In this document: positions 55,608 to 64,000 of the stretch, in pieces | How the letters are laid out: every line of letters begins with the position of its first letter | How positions within the stretch are numbered: position 1 is the first letter of the stretch | Assembly (NCBI GenBank): GCA_964460115.1 | Contig: CAYWPR010000030.1 | Location: forward strand, 4,558-68,557 | Source of the DNA: JAEUJZ01 sp964460115 | GTDB lineage: Bacteria; Myxococcota_A; Polyangia; Palsa-1104; JAEUJZ01 | Length of the DNA: 64,000 nt | Direction: 5' to 3' | Program-made: the position numbers and the translations under genes | Notes under the pieces: model-generated | Database searches by the model: none | The model's input: only the letters and a program-made list of their open reading frames with translations | Told to the model about the DNA's origin: nothing

Positions 55608-56726
55608 ATGAAGAAGACTCTGGCGATCGCTTCCCATGGGGCATTTCAAGTCACCGTACTGCGCACGACGCTAGCCGGAGGTCTGCTCGGCCTTCTGCAC
55701 TGCTACGTCGGTGTCACCTCGGGTTATTTGGCCGAGGTGTCCGGCCTGCGCGGAAGCTGGGCCTGGCTTTATGGAGCCGCCGCCGTGGCCATGCTGGGCT
55801 CGGCCGCCGTACCGCCGCGCAGCACCGGCCAGCGGGCATGGCTTTTAGGGTGCAGTGTGCTTGGCGCTTTGGCCACCGGCCTAGGCGCGCGCTATGGCTT
55901 TAGCAATGAATGCTGGGCGCAATTTTGCGGACTCGGATTGGCGCTGGCTTTGTCTCTGCATCTTTTGCAAGGACTAGGTCGCGGCGCGGCGGCGCTGATG
56001 CTTCTGTTTGGAACGGCCGCTACCGTTGGGGCACAACGCTTGCCGGCAGCGCTTGGGGCGCAGGACGCCTTTTTGGCGCTGCCGCCGGCTTTGGGGGCCC
56101 TTTTAAGCGGCATCGGCATGGGATTTGTCGTCGGTAGTTCAACGATTGCGCGCCACCTGCGCCTAGTCCCAAGCACGCGGCTGGACAAAGATCTGCGCGG
56201 TTTGATGTCGACGGCGCGCACGGAAGATGAACTTGCGAAACTCATTGCACAGGCCGTGACCTCTTATCAGCAGGCGGCCGAATGTTTGGATGCGCATCCC
56301 CAAGCCCGCGATGCCGCCGAGGATCTGGTGAAAAAGATCGCTCGCTTTGGCAAAAAGTGGCAGGACATCGAAGCGCAGGTGAAAAAAGGCGATCGTGAGC
56401 AGATCGAGCAACGCTGGAGCGAGCTGACGCAGCGCCGCGACCAAGCGACGGATGAAAACGTGCGCGTGGAATATGAGCGGGCGCTCTTGGCGCTTAGCGA
56501 GCAGAAGACCTCTCTGAATGAGATTGAAAAAGGTCGGCAGCGGGCCATTGCGCGGCTGCATCACCAGGTGGCGACGATCGAGCGGCTGCGTTTGGCGGCG
56601 TTGCGCCATCGCTCTGTGGGGGTCTCGAAACTGGGCGAGGAATTGCGGGCCGTCGTCGAAGAGCTCAATCAAGCCGGGCAAGAACTAGACACCGCGGCCG
56701 AAGTTCTGGCCGAAGTGCCCAATTAG
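55608..56726 (+). CDS. membrane protein with C-terminal coiled coil, unknown function
   Basis: 372 aa from the ATG at 55608; the frame opens at 55566. The N-terminal 185 residues contain about six membrane segments, several rich in Gly/Ala. From residue about 200 to the end is a charged helical region with heptad character (LARFGKKWQDIEAQVKKGD..., ERALLALSEQKTSLNEIEKG), probably a cytoplasmic coiled coil. No family is recognised. Diverges from mreB and converges on a glycosyltransferase gene. Confidence 0.6.
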   Translation: MKKTLAIASHGAFQVTVLRTTLAGGLLGLLHCYVGVTSGYLAEVSGLRGSWAWLYGAAAVAMLGSAAVPPRSTGQRAWLLGCSVLGALATGLGARYGFSNECWAQFCGLGLALALSLHLLQGLGRGAAALMLLFGTAATVGAQRLPAALGAQDAFLALPPALGALLSGIGMGFVVGSSTIARHLRLVPSTRLDKDLRGLMSTARTEDELAKLIAQAVTSYQQAAECLDAHPQARDAAEDLVKKIARFGKKWQDIEAQVKKGDREQIEQRWSELTQRRDQATDENVRVEYERALLALSEQKTSLNEIEKGRQRAIARLHHQVATIERLRLAALRHRSVGVSKLGEELRAVVEELNQAGQELDTAAEVLAEVPN

Positions 56727-56743
56727 ACGGGCGCCTCGGGCAC

Positions 56744-57466
56744 CTAATGCGCTGTCGAGTGGCGCAATATGGTGTAGAGGATCTTGGCGCTGGCGGAAAG
56801 GCTGCTTTTTACGGTGGCCGAGATCTTCGACTCGCCGCCTTGCCGCCGACGATAGCGCACCGGCACTTCCACAATGCGCAAGCCGCGCCGAACGGCTTTG
56901 ACCTGCATCTCAACCGTCCAGCCATTGCCAGTATCGGTCATTCCCAGCGCGCACAGCGCCGGATAACGGATGGCGCGAAAGGGACCAAGGTCTGTGTACC
57001 GCTGCCCATAAAAAGCGCGTATGAGCCCGGTGGCCACGGCATTGCTGACCCGCTGGGTCGGTTGTAAGGCCCCGGGCTCGACAATGCCCAGGGTGCGCGA
57101 GCCCACCGCCAAATCCGCCCCATGTTCTAGCGCGTCGAGCAAACGCTCTAAATCCGCGGGATCATCTGCGCCGTCGGCGTCTAAAAAAACCACGCAATTT
57201 GGTGGCGATGGCTGCCTGGCCAAAAAAACCAGGCCGCGCTGGCACGCCGCGCCATAACCGCGCTCGGGTTCGCGCAGAACTACGGCCCCTGCCGCCTCGG
57301 CCTGCGCTCGAGTGGCGTCGTTTGAGCCATTGTCGATGACGACCAAATGGCGCAGCGGCAATTCGGTGGCGCGCAGTCCGCGCAATACATCGCCAATGGT
57401 CGCCTCTTCATTTAGGGCGGGAATGAGCACATCGACGATCCATTGAGAATTTGGCCCCTTACGCAT
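56744..57466 (-). CDS. family 2 glycosyltransferase (polyprenyl-phosphate type)
   Basis: 240 aa soluble GT-A enzyme: VDVLIPALNEEATIGDVLRGL (9-29), VIDNGSNDATR, GYGAACQRGL and the DXD-like FLDADGADDP (about 93-102). This matches dolichol-phosphate mannosyltransferase-like enzymes that charge lipid carriers with a sugar; no membrane anchor is seen. The ATG overlaps the end of the RMD1-family gene by 8 bp, so the two are coupled. Sugar and acceptor are unknown. Confidence 0.85.
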   Translation of the reverse strand: MRKGPNSQWIVDVLIPALNEEATIGDVLRGLRATELPLRHLVVIDNGSNDATRAQAEAAGAVVLREPERGYGAACQRGLVFLARQPSPPNCVVFLDADGADDPADLERLLDALEHGADLAVGSRTLGIVEPGALQPTQRVSNAVATGLIRAFYGQRYTDLGPFRAIRYPALCALGMTDTGNGWTVEMQVKAVRRGLRIVEVPVRYRRRQGGESKISATVKSSLSASAKILYTILRHSTAH

Positions 57467-58343
57467 GCCCGCTTCCGCCGCTCAATATCTGCCACAGCAT
57501 CAATAGAACTTCAAAAAGGATAAGCAGTACGACCGTGATTTCCAACCGCTTGGTGCTGCGATACTGCGACAGATCCACGAGCAAAACCAAAGTGTCCTGA
57601 ATCATGCGCAATTTGGCTTCTAGGGCGCGAAAGCGATCATCGATTTCAAGCTCTTCGCGCAAGCGGTTATACAAAATGTCCAGGTCCTGATCTTCCCAGG
57701 TCGCATCGGGTTTATCGAACAGGGCCATCGTTGAAATGACCCCGTTTTTGGTTTCCATACAGGACCCGATGAACTTGATCACGTCATCGACGCGCCCTGG
57801 CAAGCGGCCTTCAGCGCGCAAACTGGCGGTAATGGCATCGCTGCGCCGCAGGATCTCTTGCACATCCTCGTCGTAGTAGTCCATGGCCACTGACTGAGCC
57901 AAAAGCAAACTGATCAGCTTTAAGGCGGGCAGCGTTGGCTCGTGCAAAATCACGCGGTCGAATTTGACCTGACTTGGGGCGCCGGGCGCGACTTCTATCA
58001 GGTAATCTTCGGTAAGCGGCGGATGCGGTTCGGGGCTTAGGCGGGCGCTAATCGCTCGAATGATCGCCTCGCGCTCGTCGCTATCTAGGCCGATGAGTAC
58101 CGCCGATCCGAAGTCAAACAGCACGGCCAGTCGCGGCGTTCGCGCCCCTGGCGAGAGCCGCACCACCAGACAGTCCTTGTCGAGCTGTACGTCGCCACTT
58201 TGAAACACCGTGGACAGCTCGCGCAGACGAAAAGTTGTCGCAAACGCATACGCGCGAACCGGCAGAGTTCCCAAAGCGGAATCGAGCTTGGGCTGCGGCC
58301 CAGTAGTTGGACCAGTCTTTTGAGAAGACTCCGTGAGATGCAT
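57459..58343 (-). CDS. RMD1/DUF155-family protein
   Basis: 294 aa. The domain spans about 28-250 with the family segments AVLFDFGSAVLIG, VKFDRVILHEPTLPALKLISLLLAQSVAMDYYDEDVQEIL and the closing TWEDQDLDILYNRLREELEIDDRFRALEAKL. A membrane segment (about 266-286) closes the protein, as in yeast Rmd1 and Rmd8 and their bacterial relatives, whose biochemical role is not well known. The C-terminus overlaps the GT2 start. An AT-rich divergent promoter region lies upstream. Confidence 0.8.
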   Translation of the reverse strand: MHLTESSQKTGPTTGPQPKLDSALGTLPVRAYAFATTFRLRELSTVFQSGDVQLDKDCLVVRLSPGARTPRLAVLFDFGSAVLIGLDSDEREAIIRAISARLSPEPHPPLTEDYLIEVAPGAPSQVKFDRVILHEPTLPALKLISLLLAQSVAMDYYDEDVQEILRRSDAITASLRAEGRLPGRVDDVIKFIGSCMETKNGVISTMALFDKPDATWEDQDLDILYNRLREELEIDDRFRALEAKLRMIQDTLVLLVDLSQYRSTKRLEITVVLLILFEVLLMLWQILSGGSGHA

Positions 58344-58406
58344 CGCCTGAGTTCAGCAAATCACAAGGCCGTACAAACTGCAATTACGTGAAATAATCTA
58401 TGTAAC

Positions 58407-58435
58407 TTCACATTCATCTCTCATATTTCTATTCA
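58407..58435 (+). promoter_or_regulatory. possible sigma-70 promoter of the M28-like gene
   Basis: TTCACA (58407-58412), 17-bp spacer, TATTCA (58430-58435), in a very AT-rich stretch between divergent genes and 16 bp before the ATG. The -10 is weak. Confidence 0.35.
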
Positions 58436-58451
58436 AGTTATTATTGGATTG

Positions 58452-60098
58452 ATGCATACAAATTACTTTGCCAAGCCGCGGCTTCAGGCTGTGCTTATCG
58501 CAGGGACCCTCAGCATCGCAGGAACGCTGCTGAGCGGCTCCGGGCTCGCCAAAAAACTTCGGCGAGTGGACGACGAGTCGCGCGTCCGTCCGATTGAACT
58601 GCGTGAAATGGCGCAAAAACTGATCAGCGGAGATCTAGCGACGCGGTCGCCCGGCACTTTGGGAGACAAACAAGCGCGCTACTTGATTGCTGCGCAAATG
58701 CTGGCGATGCATCTGCAGCCGGGATTGCCGCCGACGGATGACAAAGAATTATCCGGATTTTTACAACCGCTGCCGCTTTTCGGGGTGCGAACGCGAATTG
58801 CGCTCGGGGGTATACCGCTTTGGAAATCCACGGCAGCGACGGTTCCAGTGCAAGTTGGCAGTGCGCTGTCGGACGTTTTGCTGCTGGCTGGGGCACCGCA
58901 GCCGACTTTGGCGCTGCGCGAGGCTGAAGTGGTTTTTGTCGGTTATGGTCTTTCGGCACCGACGCTACGCTGGGACGATTACAAAGACACAAATGTGAGC
59001 GGCAAAGTCGTACTGATTCTGGATGGCGAGCCGCCGGGGGCGCGCCCATCACCAACCAGTCAGGAGCATCCCTATCAAAGCCGATGGCCGCATAAGTTTG
59101 CGCAAGCGGCCAAAAAGGGGGCGGCGGGGGCGCTGATCATTCATTTCGACAAGGAACAGGGTGCGTCTCATTCAAATCTTGATGAATTACAAGCAGTCTA
59201 TGGCAATGGCAACGAATACCTGCTGGACCGCGATGTACAGCCAAACGACGAGACTTTAAGAATTTACGGATTCATGAACGCGGATGCGGCGCGTCGAGTT
59301 TTGCAAGCGGCGCATTTGGAACTGGATGATCTGCGCCGTGCTGCCGAGGAGCGCGATTTTCGGCCGGTACGACCGCGTCTAAAAGTCGATATGGCGATCG
59401 CCAATGACATACGCCCCATCGAAAGCGCCAACATCGTGGGCGTGCTGCCCGGCACCGAGCCGCAGCCTCAAAAAGAGGCGATCGTTTACTCGGCGCACCT
59501 GGACGGCAAAAATTCCATCAACACGGCCACCGGCGTGGCCGCGATTTTGGCCATGGCCCGCGCGGCGACAAATCGCAAAGTAGCGTCGCGCTCGCTGATT
59601 TTCGCCGTCACCAGCGCCAACACCGAACTTTTGCTGGGCGATCGCTATTTGCTTTCCCATCTCCCTGCGCCGGTGGCCAAAGTCGTCGCGCACATCAATG
59701 TAGAAGGCATCGATCCGCTGTTCGCAAAACCCACGGTTCTGCAGGTCGGCCGCGGCAAATCGACGCTCGACCAACTGCTGTATAACGCCGCGCGCGGGCA
59801 AACGCGCAAGGTCGTCGCTGGCCTGAGCCTGGATTTGGGGCTTTACTACCGCAGCGGTTCGCTGGCTTTTGCCAGCGCCGGCATTCCATCGCTATTTTTG
59901 GCCTGGCCCGAGCTTTTTCACTCGACCCGCGAAGATGCGATTGGGCAAAAGGGCCCGATCAACTTGGAGGCGAACTGGAACTTCCTAGGCGGTGCGCTCG
60001 ATGCCGAACTGATGCTGGCGGTCGGCAATCAGCTGGCCGAAGCGAAAAGCCCACCAAGCTTTTTGGCAAACGACGAGTTCGCCGGACTGACGCCTTAG
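58452..60098 (+). CDS. exported M28 peptidase-like protein lacking zinc ligands
   Basis: 548 aa from the ATG at 58452 (a TTG precedes it). A signal peptide (to about residue 32) is followed by a PA-type insert (about 145-240; VVFVGYGLSAPTLRWDDYKDTNVSGKVVLI) and an M28 fold. In active M28 enzymes the ligands are H in SAHxD, D in the DDNASG loop, a catalytic EE pair, and D in NxD. Here SAHLDG is present, but the loop reads SINTATG, the EE position reads SANTELLLG, and NxD reads HINVEGI. Only the first His remains, so peptidase activity is improbable. A binding or structural role is inferred. Confidence 0.75.
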   Translation: MHTNYFAKPRLQAVLIAGTLSIAGTLLSGSGLAKKLRRVDDESRVRPIELREMAQKLISGDLATRSPGTLGDKQARYLIAAQMLAMHLQPGLPPTDDKELSGFLQPLPLFGVRTRIALGGIPLWKSTAATVPVQVGSALSDVLLLAGAPQPTLALREAEVVFVGYGLSAPTLRWDDYKDTNVSGKVVLILDGEPPGARPSPTSQEHPYQSRWPHKFAQAAKKGAAGALIIHFDKEQGASHSNLDELQAVYGNGNEYLLDRDVQPNDETLRIYGFMNADAARRVLQAAHLELDDLRRAAEERDFRPVRPRLKVDMAIANDIRPIESANIVGVLPGTEPQPQKEAIVYSAHLDGKNSINTATGVAAILAMARAATNRKVASRSLIFAVTSANTELLLGDRYLLSHLPAPVAKVVAHINVEGIDPLFAKPTVLQVGRGKSTLDQLLYNAARGQTRKVVAGLSLDLGLYYRSGSLAFASAGIPSLFLAWPELFHSTREDAIGQKGPINLEANWNFLGGALDAELMLAVGNQLAEAKSPPSFLANDEFAGLTP

Positions 60099-60125
60099 AA
60101 TTTACCGCCGAGGCGGCTTAGGACA

Positions 60126-60683
60126 TTAAAATGTATTGACGTGTACGACGATCTGACCGTTAAAAGTCACATCGTCACTCGGCTGGTTGCCGGTGGCCGA
60201 GGCCGTGATTCTGCTTCCTTCATTGATATAAGGCAGCAGATTGATATCGGGATAGGTGTGCATATTGATGAGCTGCACTTTTCCCGGCGGCTGCGGCAAA
60301 TCCGCAATCTTCTGACGCGGCAACATCGAACCTTGGCGCGTGCTGTCGACAAAGATGTCGACGCTTTGCACAAAGTCGAATTCGTCTACATCGCTTGACG
60401 AATCTTTGCCAGTGGCCGTGATCTGAAAAGTCAGAGTCTTTAGGCCCGCAGCTTTGACCGGTCCGGTATTGTGCGCTTTGGTTTCTTGCTCGATGTCGAT
60501 GGTCAGCGGAAATGGCGAGGGGATGAAGTTGCCAAGCACCGTGCCGAGGATACTGCTGCCCATGACGCGCTGTTCAGGGACCGCTTGCTGTACGTCGAAG
60601 TCGAACACTCCGCAGCCGCTGCTTAAAAGACCAGCAAGCAGCAAGCCCAGTCCGCGCATTGGCGAAAAGCTAAAAGTAGTCAT
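60126..60683 (-). CDS. lipoprotein of unknown function
   Basis: 185 aa from the ATG at 60683. Lipobox region GLLSSGC gives a lipid-modified cysteine at about 24. The mature part is beta-rich and probably single-domain; PFPLTIDIEQETKA and QLINMHTYPDINLLPYINEGSRITA are its clearest segments. No known family is recognised. The frame opens at 60860, but that region overlaps a probable promoter. Converges on the M28-like gene; a CCGCC/GGCGG hairpin (60105-60116) lies between. Confidence 0.6.
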   Translation of the reverse strand: MTTFSFSPMRGLGLLLAGLLSSGCGVFDFDVQQAVPEQRVMGSSILGTVLGNFIPSPFPLTIDIEQETKAHNTGPVKAAGLKTLTFQITATGKDSSSDVDEFDFVQSVDIFVDSTRQGSMLPRQKIADLPQPPGKVQLINMHTYPDINLLPYINEGSRITASATGNQPSDDVTFNGQIVVHVNTF

Positions 60684-60714
60684 GGCTACAGAATAGCTGA
60701 ATTTTGTTTTTTGA

Positions 60715-62784
60715 TTAATGGGCAGGAGACGCGGCCGCGCTCGAAGCTGAACCCGATACCGCCGTTCCTTCATGCAGCTCGGGCGGACGGCTGAGGATGA
60801 CGGCATCGCCATCGGCCAAACCTTGCACGAGCACGCTGTCGCCATCGCGATCGGCGACAACCACCTGACGGACAGTGGCCTTACCGGCGGAATTTAGATA
60901 AACCTTGTTGCCATCCATCACGGCAGCCGCGGGCAGTCGAACGACTTTTTCCAGCATGCCATGTTGCAAACTGAGTTTATCGCCCGGCTTGGCGGCGGTA
61001 TCCAGAGGCAGGCTAAGCGCTAAGCTAGCGAACTCGCCTTCGGTCTTGATGCCGATGATTTGCGCGGCAATCGTTCCGCCATTTGGTGCGGCGCCGCTTG
61101 AAAGTTTGGCTTCGCTGCCAGCTTTTAGCCCTTGCGCCTCTAGCGCCGGAACTTTGACTTCGACAGTCAGCGCCTTATCGGTCACGCTCGCCGCTTCAGT
61201 GCCCGCGGTGACTGCATCTCCGACTTTGACCAGAACCTTGCTAACGGTTCCAGGGCGCACGGCCAGCACTTTGCTTTTTTTTTGCAGATTCTCGACAACG
61301 GACACTCGAGCCAGCTTTTCATCCAGCTTGGTCTGCGTGTCTTGCTTCAGCTTGCCCTTAGCGGATTCAAGTTTTTTTTGGAGCTGCTCGATGCGGGTGT
61401 GCAGCTCGGTCAGCTCTTTTTCGTACTGAGCATCAGTATCCAGCACAACGAGCGGTGCTTCAGCGGCGACTTCGTCGTTTTCCGCAGCCACCTTGGCCAC
61501 CGTGCCATCACTTTCCAACTTAAAGGTTTGAGGCACGGCTTTTTTCACCTCAGCGGGAGACGGATAAAGCCGCGGCACGTCCTCTATCTTGGCGACACTA
61601 AGCTGCACATTGATCGGGGGCGGTTCCTGCTTGGGCTTATAGACCATGAAGTAGTAGGCCACAGCCGCGATAAGCAACAGAACCACGAGCGCGATCCATT
61701 TACCGGCGCCGCCTCCGGCTGGCTCAGCAGTCGGCTCGATGGCCACAGGTGGTGGCGCTTTGATCTCAGGTACAGGCGGCGAGACGGTAATACTAGGAAC
61801 CGGCCCTACGGGCGGCGGCGCAACCATCGGTGGCTGAACCGGTGCAAGTACTGGCGACTGAACCGGTGCGGCTACCGGCGGCTCTACCTGTGGCTTTTTG
61901 ACCGGCTGGATGACAACCGGAATATCCACCCCCACAGACGGAGTCGGTTTCAAGTCGTCTGGGAGCTCGTCCACTTGCGGCAGCGGTCCGGTCTTGGCTT
62001 CCGACGGAGGGCTGACCTGCTCGATCAGCGCCGTCGGGGCGGTATTTAGAACCGCTGGTGTGCTCGGCGCAAGCGGCGAAGTCCCCGCTAGGTCACTGGT
62101 CGGAGATTCGTCATCCGGTGCAGGCAGACCCGCCAGGGCCTCTTGCAGCGCCGCGCGAGATGGTCCGCTGGGTCCGCTATTGGCCTTGGCGGCGACACGG
62201 CTAGGTGCCGAGGGGCCGGTGTCGGCAGGCCGCGCGGGTTTCGGCTCGACCACCGGTCCGGATTTTGCCAGGGGTGTCGAAGGCGCCTTTGGCAACGAAA
62301 TGACCGGCCGGCCCATCAGGCCATCATCATCGCCCGACGTAGCGGTCGGACGACTGGGTTCAGGCGCGGGACGGCTGAGCTCGGGCGCCGAACGCTCCAT
62401 CGCACGCGCCGGCATCTCAGCAACTGGCAAAGGCGGCGTGGTTGGCGTGGCCGGCAAGGGCTCGGGCTGGCTTACGGCAGGTGGCGCAGCCTGCGGTGCG
62501 CTCACCGCAGCCAGCTCCACAAGCCCAAACTCATGCAGCTTTTCGGCGTAGACTTCCAGATCCGCGCGGCTCGTCGTAAAACCTAGATGCTCTTCGGCAA
62601 AGCCGACCAGCGCATCAATGCTGTGCGCACCGTCTAGGCGCTGCGCCAAAAGCCACTCGAAGTCAAACAGACGCAGGACGCTGCCCGTCTTGGGATCGCT
62701 GACGTCGTAATAAAGCACCCCATCCGCATCTTCGACGGGGGTTGCCTGGAGGTCGATGCGTAACCTGGGCGAAGTGGTCATCAT
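60715..62784 (-). CDS. membrane adaptor (HlyD-like) with an N-terminal PqqD-like domain
   Basis: 689 aa. Residues about 20-92 (YYDVSDPKTGSVLRLFDFEWLLAQRLDG...YAEKLHEFGLVEL) resemble a PqqD-type winged helix, which binds peptides in other systems. A 260-residue Pro-rich cytoplasmic linker leads to one membrane segment (363-382). Outside are a coiled-coil hairpin (about 452-505) and a split barrel-sandwich/lipoyl domain (FKLESDGTVAKVAAEND and KVLAVRPGTVSKVLVKVGDAV), as in membrane-fusion proteins. No exporter or ATPase gene is adjacent. mglA is 9 bp upstream on the same strand, so a link to motility or polarity is possible. Confidence 0.65.
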   Translation of the reverse strand: MMTTSPRLRIDLQATPVEDADGVLYYDVSDPKTGSVLRLFDFEWLLAQRLDGAHSIDALVGFAEEHLGFTTSRADLEVYAEKLHEFGLVELAAVSAPQAAPPAVSQPEPLPATPTTPPLPVAEMPARAMERSAPELSRPAPEPSRPTATSGDDDGLMGRPVISLPKAPSTPLAKSGPVVEPKPARPADTGPSAPSRVAAKANSGPSGPSRAALQEALAGLPAPDDESPTSDLAGTSPLAPSTPAVLNTAPTALIEQVSPPSEAKTGPLPQVDELPDDLKPTPSVGVDIPVVIQPVKKPQVEPPVAAPVQSPVLAPVQPPMVAPPPVGPVPSITVSPPVPEIKAPPPVAIEPTAEPAGGGAGKWIALVVLLLIAAVAYYFMVYKPKQEPPPINVQLSVAKIEDVPRLYPSPAEVKKAVPQTFKLESDGTVAKVAAENDEVAAEAPLVVLDTDAQYEKELTELHTRIEQLQKKLESAKGKLKQDTQTKLDEKLARVSVVENLQKKSKVLAVRPGTVSKVLVKVGDAVTAGTEAASVTDKALTVEVKVPALEAQGLKAGSEAKLSSGAAPNGGTIAAQIIGIKTEGEFASLALSLPLDTAAKPGDKLSLQHGMLEKVVRLPAAAVMDGNKVYLNSAGKATVRQVVVADRDGDSVLVQGLADGDAVILSRPPELHEGTAVSGSASSAAASPAH

Positions 62785-62793
62785 GTTTATTCT

Positions 62794-63387
62794 CTAGCCG
62801 CCGCTGCCTCGCCGTAGTTCGGTCAAGACCTGCTTGGCGACTGCCTTGAGCGTCTCGAACACCCCGATGCCTTGCGACGCCACCCCCTCAAAATCCGGCA
62901 CATTGGTCGGATTTAGCTCGGCGCGCAGCGTTTCAACGGGCAAGACCTCGGGCATGTCGCGCTTGTTGTACTGAACCACGTATGGAAGCTTGTCCAGATT
63001 GTAGCCCTGGTCCGTAAGATTCTGCCGCAGGTTCTCCAGCGATTCGATGTTGGCCTCGAAGCGCGCCTCTTGAGAGTCGGCGACGAATACTACCCCGTCG
63101 ACGCTTTTGAGAATCAGACGCCGGCTGGCATCGTAGAAAACCTGGCCCGGAACCGTGTACAAATGAAATCGCGTCTTAAATCCGCGAATTTCGCCCAGCG
63201 AGAGAGGGAGAAAATCGAAAAACAAAGTTCGCTCGGTTTCCGTGGCGAGCGAGATCATCTTCCCCTTGGCGTCGGGATTGGTCTTATCGTAGATGAACTT
63301 AAGATTGGTTGTTTTTCCACATAAGCCTGGGCCGTAATAAACTATTTTGCAGTTTATTTCACGTGCGCTGTAATTGATAAAGCTCAT
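62794..63387 (-). CDS. mglA: gliding motility GTPase MglA
   Basis: 197 aa Ras-like GTPase that sets the leading cell pole and drives gliding and type IV pilus motility in myxobacteria. P-loop GPGLCGKTTN (19-28), the switch region with SLATETERTLFFDFLP, DxxG equivalent TVPGQ and NKRD (NKxD) are all present and closely match Myxococcus MglA. It follows mglB by 105 bp on the same strand. The adaptor gene begins 9 bp downstream. The start is the typical MSFINYSAREINCKIVYYG. Confidence 0.97.
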   Translation of the reverse strand: MSFINYSAREINCKIVYYGPGLCGKTTNLKFIYDKTNPDAKGKMISLATETERTLFFDFLPLSLGEIRGFKTRFHLYTVPGQVFYDASRRLILKSVDGVVFVADSQEARFEANIESLENLRQNLTDQGYNLDKLPYVVQYNKRDMPEVLPVETLRAELNPTNVPDFEGVASQGIGVFETLKAVAKQVLTELRRGSGG

Positions 63388-63492
63388 CGTATAACCCAGA
63401 TTCCTACGTGTATGGCGATCAGTCTAGCGTTTGGCGTGACGAACTTTCCAGGAGATCCCTGGAACGCTGTCGAGGCTGGCGCGTACATGCGC

Positions 63493-63993
63493 CTATTCCC
63501 CAAACAGCTTGTCGATGTCTTCATCCGTGATTTCGCTGCCGAGGTTTGGCCCCAAATTACCACCAGCGGCCCCTCCGTTTTGCTGCTGTAGCTGTATCTT
63601 TTTGACCAGCTCTTCAAAAATTTTGGTCATTTCATCAGTGGACCGGCGCACCCGCAAGCGCACCAAACCCAGCGACGATCGAGAGTCAAACAGCACCACC
63701 AAGATGGCCCGGCGCGCGACTACAGAGATGTGGACGTTTTGCTTGGTTCCTTCGTGAAACTGTCCACCAAACTCTTCTTCCTTTAACAGCTTGGCGATTT
63801 CGGAGGTTGCTGCGACGTTGCCGGCAAATAGCGACGATAGCGACGTAACATCAAGATCGGTCGTCTGTCCTGAACGAGCAATCTCCTGACCGTCCTTATT
63901 AATCACCAACACGGCTAAAGCGTTCGAGTCGCGCTGCAATCGGTCCGAAATCGTTTGGATCTGCCGCTGCTCCTCCTCGAACAACATTTCCAT
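63493..63993 (-). CDS. mglB: Roadblock/LC7 protein MglB, GTPase-activating partner of MglA
   Basis: 166 aa in the window; the ATG at 63993 lies 7 bases from the right edge, so the true start may be outside. The roadblock domain (about 20-120; ALAVLVINKDGQEIARSG, SLSSLFAGNVAATSEIAKLL, VVARRAILVVLFDSRSSLGLVRLRVRR) is very close to Myxococcus MglB. The C-terminus is Gln/Gly-rich, then SEITDEDIDKLFGE. MglB marks the lagging pole and stimulates MglA GTP hydrolysis. Confidence 0.93.
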   Translation of the reverse strand: MEMLFEEEQRQIQTISDRLQRDSNALAVLVINKDGQEIARSGQTTDLDVTSLSSLFAGNVAATSEIAKLLKEEEFGGQFHEGTKQNVHISVVARRAILVVLFDSRSSLGLVRLRVRRSTDEMTKIFEELVKKIQLQQQNGGAAGGNLGPNLGSEITDEDIDKLFGE

Positions 63994-64000
63994 GGCGACC

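Noticed and set aside
60105..60116. CCGCC-GA-GGCGG as a terminator
   Set aside because: Five-base stem with a two-base loop and no T-run on either side; mentioned only in the lipoprotein entry.

Overview
The window reads as chromosome of a myxobacterium (phylum Myxococcota). The strongest markers are MglA and MglB at the right edge, a neighbouring pair matching the MXAN_2561 (C-terminally anchored) and MXAN_2562 (beta-barrel) families, several Ser/Thr kinase-type proteins with PEGA domains, an OmpA protein with thrombospondin type 3 calcium repeats, and many lipoproteins. GC is moderately high by eye (not computed). About 53 protein genes fill almost the whole window. I saw no rRNA, tRNA, insertion sequence or CRISPR array. 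The only non-coding stretch over 300 bases is 18817-19319, and it holds a tandem repeat array.

Layout. 1-11.4 kb: an ABC ATPase, a gluzincin-type metalloprotease, DNA polymerase I, a degenerate TIM-barrel protein, an OmpA/TSP3 protein, an AmpG-like transporter and a lipoprotein, with a 127-bp inverted-repeat element between the last two. 11.5-16.7 kb: a tight five-gene run made of an FAD oxidoreductase, a family 2 glycosyltransferase, a methyltransferase, and then a type III secretion/flagellar stator (SctL/FliH) and ATPase (SctN/FliI) with no other export gene in view. 16.7-22 kb: ftsH, eight 18-bp palindromes at 47-bp spacing, and a PEGA pseudokinase. 22-30 kb: a PafA-like phosphatase, two Opp/Dpp ATPases without permeases, PspA with an ECF-like sigma factor and an anti-sigma factor, a YtfJ-like protein and a small ATP-dependent DNA ligase. 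30-39.6 kb: an active PEGA kinase, a DUF2007-like protein, a shortened pyruvate phosphate dikinase-like protein, a helicase-like protein with a single RecA lobe, a PP2C phosphatase and the MXAN_2561/2562-like pair. 39.6-48 kb: an HtrA lipoprotein protease, a DnaQ-like exonuclease, a partial ATP synthase operon (I, I-like, a, c), a VWA-FHA protein and another kinase. 48-64 kb: xthA, a DedA protein, cutA, the mreBCD-mrdA shape operon, a GT2, an RMD1/DUF155 protein, an M28-like protein that has lost its zinc ligands, a lipoprotein, a membrane adaptor with a PqqD-like head, then mglA and mglB.

Two themes stand out. Phospho-signalling is dense: two active kinases, one pseudokinase, a PP2C phosphatase and an FHA reader, several of them in membrane-anchored proteins. 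There is also a repeated pattern of enzyme folds with lost catalytic residues or lost domains (pseudokinase, M28-like, PPDK-like, helicase-like, TIM barrel). The most unusual non-coding feature is the palindrome array behind ftsH. The most unusual gene grouping is SctL-SctN inside a glycan-type operon.
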